From assembly GCA_012103395.1 (NCBI GenBank), contig WLWV01000010.1, positions 1 through 33,003 on the forward strand: a DNA stretch of 33,003 bases. The letters are read 5' to 3'. Position 1 is the first letter of the stretch. Every line of letters starts with the position of its first letter. The notes under the pieces were generated by a model. It made no database searches, had not been told where the DNA came from, and saw only the letters and a program-made list of their open reading frames with translations. Positions 26,451 to 33,003 of the stretch are shown one piece after another. The position numbers and the translations under genes are program-made. The stretch is from Gammaproteobacteria bacterium (GTDB taxonomy: Bacteria > Pseudomonadota > Gammaproteobacteria > Arenicellales > Poriferihabitantaceae).

Positions 26451-27458
26451 ATGCGCGTACTAATCACTGGAGCAGCAGGTTTTATCGGTTCTACCTTGGG
26501 CCATCGATTGCTAGATCGTGGGGACACGGTAATTGGTATTGATGATCTGAATGACTACTATGACGTTAACTTGAAAAAAGCGCGCCTTGCCCGTTTGCAA
26601 GATCGTGACAACTTTTCTTGTTCACATTTCGATATTGCGGATCGGGAAAAAGTGGCGGAGTTGTTTTCCAATAATGAAATTGACACCGTGGTAAATTTGG
26701 CGGCACAAGCTGGTGTGCGTTACTCTATTGAAAACCCACATGCTTATGTGGATTCAAATATTGTTGGCTTTTGTAATATTCTCGAAGGTTGCCGACACAA
26801 TGGCATTGAGCATTTGGTTTATGCTTCTTCTAGTTCGGTTTATGGCGCTAATACTAAGTTGCCCTTTGCTGAGACGGACAATGTGGACCACCCTATTTCA
26901 TTGTACGCTGCAAGTAAAAAGGCTAATGAGCTAATGGCCCATTGCTATTCCAATTTATACAATTTGCCTACTACCGGTTTGCGATTCTTTACCGTTTATG
27001 GCCCTTGGGGTAGACCGGATATGGCGTTGTTTCTATTCACAAAGGGAATTCTGGCTGGAGAGCCAATTCCAGTTTTTAATAATGGAAACATGATTCGAGA
27101 TTTTACTTTCGTGGAAGATATTGTTGAGGGTGTTATGCGGGTAATCGATCGGGTTCCCGAAAGTGATAATGAATGGACGGGCGAATCACCAAATCCAGCG
27201 ACGAGTAAATCGCCTTATCGAATTTACAACATCGGAAACAGCGCACCGCAAAATTTGATGCGCTACATCGAAGTGTTAGAAGAAAACTTGGGCGTGAAAG
27301 CGAATTACAATTTTATGCCCATGCAGCCAGGAGACGTTCCAGCTACTCAAGCCGATACCAATCGCTTGCAAAATGACACTGGTTACAAACCGGACACTAC
27401 CATTGAGACGGGAGTGGCCAAATTTGTTGAGTGGTACAAAGGATACTACCAAATTTGA
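26451..27458 (+). CDS. NAD-dependent UDP-uronate 4-epimerase-like (CapI type)
   Basis: A 335-residue extended short-chain dehydrogenase. [11 protein letters not shown] (3-13) binds NAD+, [18 protein letters not shown] (29-46) is the hallmark of CapI-type UDP-glucuronate 4-epimerases, and SSSSVYGA (126-133) with YAASK (Tyr152/Lys156) forms the catalytic site. [17 protein letters not shown] and the later [20 protein letters not shown] fit the same group. It interconverts gluco/galacto forms of a UDP-uronic acid in the cytoplasm. Placed 20 bp after the dehydrogenase, it probably acts on that product. A GGAG and a closer AGAG lie upstream of ATG. Confidence 0.9.
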   Translation: MRVLITGAAGFIGSTLGHRLLDRGDTVIGIDDLNDYYDVNLKKARLARLQDRDNFSCSHFDIADREKVAELFSNNEIDTVVNLAAQAGVRYSIENPHAYVDSNIVGFCNILEGCRHNGIEHLVYASSSSVYGANTKLPFAETDNVDHPISLYAASKKANELMAHCYSNLYNLPTTGLRFFTVYGPWGRPDMALFLFTKGILAGEPIPVFNNGNMIRDFTFVEDIVEGVMRVIDRVPESDNEWTGESPNPATSKSPYRIYNIGNSAPQNLMRYIEVLEENLGVKANYNFMPMQPGDVPATQADTNRLQNDTGYKPDTTIETGVAKFVEWYKGYYQI

Positions 27459-27486
27459 TTTCTAGAAAAACTAACCGAGTATTCCT

Positions 27487-28617
27487 ATGCGGTTGATGTT
27501 ACTTTTTTCGTTTGGAACGACCTTGGATACTTGGGTTAAACAAGGACTTGTCGCCCGGGAAAACCGTTACTATTCTCTTTTTAATGAATATGATGTCGAT
27601 GTTGAGTTTTTGACCTATGGTGAAAATGATCAACAGCATCAGCCATACCTGGGGAAAGTAGGGATACTGCCAAAAAAAAAGATCAATCATCTGCTGATCT
27701 ATGCCGTGCTGGCACCATTTTTACATTGGAAGTCTTTTAGAAAAACGACGATTTTTAAATCTAACCAATCCCAGGGATCATTGGTTGGCCTGCTTGGACG
27801 AATTTTGGTTAGAGGATCAAGATTTGTGGTTCGATGTGGTTGGGTACGAACCAAGGAAATGATGATTAAGGAGCAGGGGCTTCAAGGATGGCGTATGAAA
27901 AAAGCGCTGTTTATGGAGTGGCTTGGGTTTCGTTTTTCTGATGCGATTATCGCTGTGACTCCTTCTGACGCTCGATACGTTTCAGAGAATTACGGAATTA
28001 GTCCGAGAAAAATCACAGTCATCCCCAATGCGGTAGATGAGAAACTGTATTCCTACGAAGATCATCCGGTATCAGTCAAGGAGAAACTTAAAATTGTATT
28101 GATTGGTCGATTGGTACAAATGAAAAATTTCCAGGGAGTACTGCACGGATTGGCAAAGCTTAATCGACCCTGTGAAGTAACGGTTATTGGCGATGGGCCA
28201 TATAAGGTTGAGCTTGAGAAAATCGTGTTGATGCACGGTCTGGATGTCAACTTCCTTGCCAATGTTGGAAATGATCAGATTCCAAAAATATTAGCGAAAC
28301 ATAATCTATTTATGATTATTCAAACTCACGCGTCAGGAATGCCTAAAGTTATTTTGGAGGCAATGTCTGCTGGCCTATTGACGATATCGTCGAATATTCG
28401 AACTCATCGAGAGTTGATCGAACATGGCGAGAATGGGTTCCTTTGTGAACAGAGTGGGGATGATATCGCTCAATGTATGCAGGAAGTCCTCGGATTGCCT
28501 GATGAGACACTTAACGCGATTCGTAAAAAGGCTAGGACTGATGTTGAGGAGCGCTATAGCATGACTGAATGTGTGAAAAAGGAAATGGCCTTATACAAAT
28601 GCTTGTTGAAAAAGTAA
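27487..28617 (+). CDS. GT4 glycosyltransferase
   Basis: A 376-residue GT-B transferase. The N-domain differs from the other GT4s here (MLLFSFGTTLDTWVKQGLVARE), lacking the GGAER motif. VIPNAVDEKLYSYED lies between domains, followed by VLIGRLVQMKNFQGVLHGL and EX7E-like ASGMPKVILE, in which the first glutamate of EX7E is replaced (HASGMPKVILEAMSAG). That replacement and the N-terminus make it a divergent member. It contains an A9 tract at 27672-27680 (codons 62-65), where a one-base slip would truncate it. It sits between the epimerase and the ABC exporter and probably uses a uronic-acid donor, but this is a guess. Confidence 0.85.
   Translation: MRLMLLFSFGTTLDTWVKQGLVARENRYYSLFNEYDVDVEFLTYGENDQQHQPYLGKVGILPKKKINHLLIYAVLAPFLHWKSFRKTTIFKSNQSQGSLVGLLGRILVRGSRFVVRCGWVRTKEMMIKEQGLQGWRMKKALFMEWLGFRFSDAIIAVTPSDARYVSENYGISPRKITVIPNAVDEKLYSYEDHPVSVKEKLKIVLIGRLVQMKNFQGVLHGLAKLNRPCEVTVIGDGPYKVELEKIVLMHGLDVNFLANVGNDQIPKILAKHNLFMIIQTHASGMPKVILEAMSAGLLTISSNIRTHRELIEHGENGFLCEQSGDDIAQCMQEVLGLPDETLNAIRKKARTDVEERYSMTECVKKEMALYKCLLKK
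27672..27680 (+). repeat. A9 homopolymer tract inside GT4 gene
   Basis: Nine consecutive A residues span codons 62-65 (Pro-Lys-Lys-Lys). Losing one A gives a stop within six codons. Gaining one gives a stop about 25 codons later. Confidence 0.9.
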
Positions 28618-28638
28618 CTTTAAAACTAAACACAACCG

Positions 28639-30504
28639 ATGTTTAGAAGCCTGACTAATCGTGTTCTTCGGCTATTCGCTCGAAATATGTCGATATCCAC
28701 AGAGCGAATACTTTGGCTCACGCTAGAGCCCATTAGTCGATTCAAATTCGGAGTTTGCAGCGTTTTCAGTTTGGGTGTTCTGAGTGGACTTCTCGAAGGA
28801 CTGTCTGTTGGACTCATTGCATTAAGCGTGGTTGTTATCACAGGGGAAAACGAACAATGCTCTGCGCAAATTTCTGGTGTGGTCGATTTTTTAGGATTAG
28901 ATTTGTGCGTTGATTTTGACAAGGAGAGCATGTTTATTTTGCTTTTGCTGTTAGGAGCTAGTGGACAGGTTATAAAAGCGTGCGTGCAGTATTTGACACA
29001 AGTTGTTAATGCCTATTTACAAAGCAAGGTCGTTTTCTATCTCCAAACTCGAGTGATGGAGCATATCATGAGTCTTCATTATCAGAGTATCAGTCAGTTC
29101 TCTGCTGGAGATAAACAATCTCTCCTTGGCCATGCGGCGGCTCCTTCAGTGGTTTTGACAGCCATTAATTCCATCATCGTAACGAGTTGTACATTTTTGG
29201 GTTATTTCGTTTTACTCGTGGGTATGAGTTGGCAGTTATCGGTATTCTCCTCAGTCATATTGATTGTGATGTCTATTGCTATCCTGCCACTATTAAGACG
29301 GTTGGGACGAGTTGGCAAAGAAGTGACGAAGAATGGAGTAAAGTTGGCAAAAACCTCTATCGACTATCTGCTTGCTATCAAGCTGATTAAGCTTTACGGG
29401 AATGATCGAATGGTATTGTCCACGATTAAAGACATCCTTTGGAGAGGAAATAAATTAAAGCGTGATGGGGCTATTATTGTCGGTTTGTTAGCACCGTTGC
29501 AGGAAACGGTAATACTTTTCATTGGTGTTGGTGTCTTACTGGTTGGGCACTACCAAATACTTGCATCCATTTCCCAGCCGTTACCTACTCTATTGGGATA
29601 CGTTATGGTTTTATATCGCTGTGGCGGACGGTTTGCTGAGTTGAATATTATTCGAGCACAATTAGCTAAGGTGGCACCGATGCTCGGGTATGTGGCAGAA
29701 TTTCTACGTGTAGATGATAAACGTTTTCAAAGAACAACAGGAATAGAAATTCCTAACGACTGGAAGGCAATTACTTTGGATAAAGTTTGTTTTCGGTACA
29801 GCGAAAAATCAGAAGGGGTTATCAATGATGTGTCGTTGACTATCTCGCGTGGAGAGAAATTAGCCATAGTCGGTCGATCTGGATCAGGGAAATCGACCCT
29901 TATTGATCTTATAGCAGGTCTAAACGACCCTAGTGAAGGAGAAGTCAGTATCCATGAGGTCCCTTCTGGGAAAGCGTTGCCTGCATCTTGGTTTTCCTGC
30001 TTTAGTGTTGTTTCTCAAAGTGATCTAATTTTTAACGCAAGCGTTAGAGAAAATTTGTTATTTGCTAATCCGAACGCGTCTGAGGAGCAGATTATCGCAG
30101 CGTGCAAAATCGCCTATGCTCACGAGTTCATTAGTGAGATGGCGGATGGATACGACTCACCGTTAGGAGAAAGAGGGCTGAAAATATCGGGCGGACAAAT
30201 ACAGAGAATTGCGTTAGCAAGGGCTATTTTGAAAAACTCATCGGTGCTTATTCTAGATGAGGCCACTAGTGCATTAGACGTGTTATCTGAAAAAAATATT
30301 ATAAAGGCAGTGTATGGATTGGACCGTGTCAGGACGGTTTTGATGATTGCCCACCGCCTTTCTACCGTTGTAAATGCTGATCGTATCATTGTTCTGGATC
30401 GAGGTCAGATTGTGGACCAGGGGGTTCATGCTGATTTAAAAGACAGGCCGGGATTGTACAAAGAGATGTGGGATACGCAATCGAGCAATGAATGGAGTGG
30501 ATAA
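28639..30504 (+). CDS. ABC exporter (fused membrane and ATPase domains), lipid-linked glycan flippase candidate
   Basis: A 621-residue half transporter of the MsbA/PglK type. Helices lie at about 40-66, 96-118, 172-222 (two) and 276-330. The nucleotide-binding domain has Walker A VGRSGSGKST (411-420), Q-loop VVSQSD, signature ISGGQIQRIALARA (516-529), Walker B VLILDEATSALD (536-547) and switch histidine in IAHRLS. All catalytic residues are intact. It works as a dimer. In a locus with a sugar-phosphate initiator but no Wzx-like protein in view, it probably flips undecaprenyl-linked oligosaccharide (PglK-like). Export of another lipid-linked precursor is the alternative. Confidence 0.9.
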   Translation: MFRSLTNRVLRLFARNMSISTERILWLTLEPISRFKFGVCSVFSLGVLSGLLEGLSVGLIALSVVVITGENEQCSAQISGVVDFLGLDLCVDFDKESMFILLLLLGASGQVIKACVQYLTQVVNAYLQSKVVFYLQTRVMEHIMSLHYQSISQFSAGDKQSLLGHAAAPSVVLTAINSIIVTSCTFLGYFVLLVGMSWQLSVFSSVILIVMSIAILPLLRRLGRVGKEVTKNGVKLAKTSIDYLLAIKLIKLYGNDRMVLSTIKDILWRGNKLKRDGAIIVGLLAPLQETVILFIGVGVLLVGHYQILASISQPLPTLLGYVMVLYRCGGRFAELNIIRAQLAKVAPMLGYVAEFLRVDDKRFQRTTGIEIPNDWKAITLDKVCFRYSEKSEGVINDVSLTISRGEKLAIVGRSGSGKSTLIDLIAGLNDPSEGEVSIHEVPSGKALPASWFSCFSVVSQSDLIFNASVRENLLFANPNASEEQIIAACKIAYAHEFISEMADGYDSPLGERGLKISGGQIQRIALARAILKNSSVLILDEATSALDVLSEKNIIKAVYGLDRVRTVLMIAHRLSTVVNADRIIVLDRGQIVDQGVHADLKDRPGLYKEMWDTQSSNEWSG

Positions 30505-30818
30505 CGGAGCAAATAGCCTGCTCATCGTTGTTAACCCAGATCAATAGATTAGGAGTGATTTAGAAGCTTTGAAATATGTCATGAGACCTCAGCATAACTG
30601 CTGCACTTGAAAATGCGTTGTTAAAACAAGCTAAAAATGCTCATTTATAAGTATAAGCTGCGCTTTTTCGCCTGTTTTGCCTAGCCTTTTCTTCGCTCGC
30701 GACGTTATGCTGAGGTCTCGTCGTATTGGGAGTTTGCAATACTACAAACAGTGTTTCACACTCAGGCGGATCGCGCACTCTCAGGAAAGTCTTAAAATGA
30801 ACTCACCAAACGAATGTC
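30505..30818. other. 314-bp intergenic region holding an inverted-repeat element
   Basis: Apart from the 30583-30719 element, the gap has a five-bp GAGCA/TGCTC stem just after the ABC gene, with no T-tract, and a short stretch before the GT2 start with no clear ribosome-binding site. No ORF with coding character was seen. Confidence 0.5.
30583..30719. mobile_element. MITE-like element bounded by perfect 16-bp inverted repeats
   Basis: GAGACCTCAGCATAAC (30583-30598) and GTTATGCTGAGGTCTC (30704-30719) are perfect reverse complements. Between them is a second, imperfect palindrome: AAAACAAGCTAAAAATGC (30623-30640) against GCGCTTTTTCGCCTGTTTT (30660-30678). No transposase is encoded. The 137-bp size, terminal repeats and nested fold fit a non-autonomous mobile element or a long REP/BIME-type repeat. 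Transcribed, it would form a long branched hairpin between the ABC exporter and the GT2, possibly affecting mRNA ends. Confidence 0.6.
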
Positions 30819-31472
30819 ATGAAGGTTTCGGTAATTATTACTAACTATAACTATGCCAGATATCTCGGCAGAGCTATCAGAAGTCTATTAGATCAGAACT
30901 ACGAGAAATCAGACTACGAGGTCATTATCGTTGATGATAATAGTAGTGACCACTCTTTAGAGGTGTTAAAAAGTTTTGGTGACTTAATCCGAACAATCGA
31001 ACTAGAGACGAATGTTGGATTGTCCGAAGCCCGTAATATTGGAGTGCGCAACGCTCGGGGGCAGTATGTTGTTTTTGTCGACGCAGATGACTATGTCCAT
31101 AGCGATTTGCTATGGGTGCAACAACAGTTCCTCAGTTATAACCATCAGTTTGGAGCGGTCTCTGTTGATTATGTGTTGGTGGACGAATCGGAAAATCATG
31201 TTGAAAGAATCAACGCTGAACAAGTGCCGATTGCTTGTGGTATTATGTTTCGTCTCGACTCCCTTGTTAATATAGGCTTATACGACAAGAAGTTTCGAGC
31301 CCATGAAGAACGGGACCTAAGGATACGGTTTCAGGAAAGGTTCGAAGTCTACAATATCATTCTTCCCCTTTATCGATATCGCCGGCATGAGTCGAATTTG
31401 ACAAATGATCAAGAAAAAATGTCTGTATATTCACAGCTGTTATCTGATAAACACGGTCTTGAAAAACCATAG
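30819..31472 (+). CDS. GT2 glycosyltransferase (short form)
   Basis: A 217-residue GT2. VSVIITNYNYARYLGRAI opens the GT-A fold, VDDNSSD (38-44) binds the nucleotide, ETNVGLSEARNIGVRNARG is the usual middle segment, DADD (88-91) is the metal site and a HEERDLRIRF segment near 165 gives the catalytic-base region. It is shorter than typical GT2 enzymes (about 250-330) because there is no C-terminal extension; the core is complete. The coding sequence starts shortly after the MITE-like element, so its promoter is either within the gap or read through from upstream. Specificity is unknown. NeuB follows 4-19 bp downstream, so a nonulosonic acid linkage is possible. Confidence 0.85.
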   Translation: MKVSVIITNYNYARYLGRAIRSLLDQNYEKSDYEVIIVDDNSSDHSLEVLKSFGDLIRTIELETNVGLSEARNIGVRNARGQYVVFVDADDYVHSDLLWVQQQFLSYNHQFGAVSVDYVLVDESENHVERINAEQVPIACGIMFRLDSLVNIGLYDKKFRAHEERDLRIRFQERFEVYNIILPLYRYRRHESNLTNDQEKMSVYSQLLSDKHGLEKP

Positions 31473-31491
31473 CTAATTGCTTCCTCTCAAA

Positions 31492-32550
31492 ATGATTGAA
31501 TTTGAACAGCTGTTGAATGCCCAAAAAATAGGGCAGATACCCGACCCCTATTTGATTGCGGAAGCTGGAGTGAATCATGAAGGTTCAATGGATTTGGCAA
31601 AACAACTTATCGATGAAGCACAAGAAGGTGGCGCTAATGCCATTAAGTTTCAATCCTACAAAGCACATCTAATTGCTTCCAAAAATAGCCCCGCCTATTG
31701 GGATACTTCTAAAGAAAAGGCGAAAAATCAATATGAACTCTTTAAGAGATATGATGCTTTTTGGAAACCAGAATATGAGGAACTGAAACGACATTGTGAG
31801 CAAGTAGGTATTGAATTTATGTCTACCCCTTTTGATCTTGAGTCAGCCAACTTTTTGGATGAATTGGTTTCAGTTCACAAAATATCTTCTTCCGATATCA
31901 CGAACCAACCCTTATTAGAAAGTATCGGAAGTAAAAAAAAGCCAATTCTGCTTTCTACAGGAGCAGCAACAATATCCGAAATATCGCGTGCAGCAAGCTT
32001 CCTTGAGAAGTACGGTGCACCGGTATGTTTGATGCATTGTATCTTGAACTATCCAACACCAGACAAAAATGCAAATCTCGGTATGATCGTTGATCTTAAA
32101 AACAGGTTCCCTAATACGCTAATTGGTTACTCTGATCACACACTTCCTGGGGATATGGAAAATTTGCTATTAGCCAGTATGCTTGGCGCAAGCGTCCTTG
32201 AAAAACATTTTAGCCATGATAAAACCCTGCCAGGGAATGACCATTACCATGCAATGGACATGACGGATCTTAAACACTTCAAAGCTAGAGTAAGGCGAGC
32301 TCAAGAAATCATTGGATCTTATGAGAAAACACCGCTTAGCGAAGAAGGAGAATCTAGGAAACAGGCTCGACGAAGCCTAGTTTCAGCTCATCCCATCGCC
32401 ATAGGGGAGACTATTACTAAGGAATCACTAATATCAAAACGACCCGCTCATGGTATTTCACCATTCGAAATAGACAAGATAGCTGGGACTAAGGCGAAGA
32501 TTGCGATAGAGGAAGACACGATAATTAGTTGGGATATGCTGTCAGTCTAG
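31492..32550 (+). CDS. neuB: N-acetylneuraminate synthase-family (nonulosonic acid) protein
   Basis: A 352-residue protein from ATG 31492 (TTG 31477 in the track adds five residues). The TIM-barrel part has LIAEAGVNHEGSMDLAKQLI, IKFQSYKA, a FMSTPFD segment, KISSSDITNQPLL, ILLSTGAATISEI and IGYSDHT, all NeuB-family marks for condensing phosphoenolpyruvate with an N-acylhexosamine. The last 65 residues (RRSLVSAHPIAIGETITKESL, KRPAHGISPFEIDKIAGT) form the SAF antifreeze-like domain. The product may be a sialic, legionaminic, pseudaminic or other nonulosonic acid; the LPGNDHYHAMDM segment differs from typical NeuB. No NeuA/NeuC partner is visible downstream. An A8 run lies at 31933-31940. Confidence 0.88.
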   Translation: MIEFEQLLNAQKIGQIPDPYLIAEAGVNHEGSMDLAKQLIDEAQEGGANAIKFQSYKAHLIASKNSPAYWDTSKEKAKNQYELFKRYDAFWKPEYEELKRHCEQVGIEFMSTPFDLESANFLDELVSVHKISSSDITNQPLLESIGSKKKPILLSTGAATISEISRAASFLEKYGAPVCLMHCILNYPTPDKNANLGMIVDLKNRFPNTLIGYSDHTLPGDMENLLLASMLGASVLEKHFSHDKTLPGNDHYHAMDMTDLKHFKARVRRAQEIIGSYEKTPLSEEGESRKQARRSLVSAHPIAIGETITKESLISKRPAHGISPFEIDKIAGTKAKIAIEEDTIISWDMLSV

Positions 32551-32909
32551 TGACAAAAAAAGCGCACAGGGTTGGATCCTTGACCCTAAGGTATCATCAG
32601 GAATTCGTTGGGGTCTTCTCTGTGATATTGATGCGATACTGTTCGGCTTTTAGGGGCTTGATCTTTTCAGTAGTGGTGAGAGAAGCAATGGGGTTGAAAC
32701 GGTTGCTTTCTAGGGCCTGCAGTTTTCGCTAGATACCTGACACGAGTCTGTGTTGGGAACGCGCAGATTCGTCAGTGAAATGGGAATTCCAATCTAGAAA
32801 AGAAAATAGTATCGAAAAATACATAAGCAAAAGTCCATTCGGCAAAACCCTATTTATCGCGTAACCCAAAAATGCTTAGATTGTGCAACCCTACGTCTGT
32901 AACTTCGGT
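32551..32909. other. 359-bp region without supported gene
   Basis: A GTG overlapping the NeuB stop (TAGTG, 32550) opens a 60-codon frame reading VTKKAHRVGSLTLRYHQEF and on to a stop near 32732. It looks unlike any family I know. It could be a decayed or frameshifted remnant of the next biosynthetic gene. The rest is AT-rich with no recognisable site. It lies just downstream of the possible transposase 3' end, so an IS terminal repeat may be inside. Confidence 0.35.
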
Positions 32910-33003
32910 TTAGTTTGAGTCATTATTGTCGTTCCACACGATATATCGCTTGTCGGCATTGCTCCATTCATCGTCAATCTCAACGAGAATGGCACTGACA
33001 AGC
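32910..33003 (-). CDS. 3' end of probable IS256/Mutator-type transposase (partial)
   Basis: On the minus strand an open frame enters from the right edge and ends at 32910, reading LVSAILVEIDDEWSNADKRY and ten more residues. IS256-family transposases commonly finish with a segment like LVGALLAEQxDEWxxxRRY, so the final piece of such a gene is likely. Only 30 residues are visible; no catalytic residue is in view. If right, an IS flanks the polysaccharide locus and its terminal inverted repeat should lie within 32730-32909. Confidence 0.5.
   Translation of the reverse strand, partial: LVSAILVEIDDEWSNADKRYIVWNDNNDSN

Noticed and set aside
32529-32732. 67-aa ORF overlapping the end of the NeuB-family gene
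   Set aside because: It begins inside neuB and shows no conserved motif; only the GTG at 32550 is positionally plausible. Mentioned as a possible relic, not as a gene.
32602-32733. 44-codon minus-strand open stretch (RKLQALESNRFNPIASLTTT...)
   Set aside because: Its composition looks protein-like, but it has a stop immediately upstream and no start codon, and I recognise no family.

Overview
The window is a large surface-polysaccharide (O-antigen, capsule or exopolysaccharide) biosynthesis locus. Moderate GC, heavily overlapping genes, a WbaP/EpsB-type polyprenyl-phosphate sugar transferase, a TviB/WbpO-type nucleotide-sugar dehydrogenase and an AsnB-type amidotransferase point to a Gram-negative gammaproteobacterium, perhaps marine. 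The taxon is an inference from gene style and cannot be proved from the sequence alone. No tRNA, rRNA or CRISPR array was seen.

Layout. (1) 1-136 holds two nested or adjacent palindromes. (2) 137-6466 holds pieces of polyprenyl-phosphate-sugar machinery: an 839-aa multi-spanning GT-C-like protein, a GT2 with a vestigial methyltransferase-like N-terminus, a reverse-strand GT-C-like protein, and a badly decayed DPM1-type GT2 that still has a good sigma70-type promoter in front. (3) 6598-10828 is the most unusual part: a YvcK/CofD-like protein fused to a GT2-like domain, a HAD phosphatase, a GlmU-like nucleotidyltransferase and a DPM1-like GT2, in a tight block. (4) 10841-24609 is a long co-directional run: GT-C-like protein, GT2 (with a C9 tract near its start), two GT4s, a Wzy/EpsG-like polymerase, a GT4, AsnB, a GT4, the initiating sugar-phosphate transferase and a second large GT-C-like protein. 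Most junctions overlap or are a few bases apart. (5) 24610-25146 is a 537-bp non-coding or leader-like gap. (6) 25147-30504 encodes a UDP-HexNAc dehydrogenase, a UDP-uronate 4-epimerase-like protein, a GT4 and an ABC exporter. (7) 30505-30818 carries a MITE-like inverted-repeat element. (8) 30819-32550 encodes a GT2 and a NeuB-family synthase. (9) The right edge cuts into what looks like the 3' end of an IS256-type transposase on the minus strand.

How the genes could work together (inference from families): TviB and the epimerase make UDP-HexNAcA/UDP-uronic acids, AsnB amidates a uronic acid, and the polyprenyl sugar transferase loads the first sugar-phosphate on undecaprenyl phosphate. The GT4/GT2 enzymes extend the repeat, the ABC exporter is the only visible flippase candidate, and the LREP-motif membrane protein is the polymerase candidate. 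The DPM1-like GT2/GT-C pairs would add side branches in the periplasm from polyprenyl-phosphate sugars. The YvcK-HAD-nucleotidyltransferase block has no role I can name with confidence. By analogy with CofC/CofD it may make and use an unusual NDP-activated precursor.
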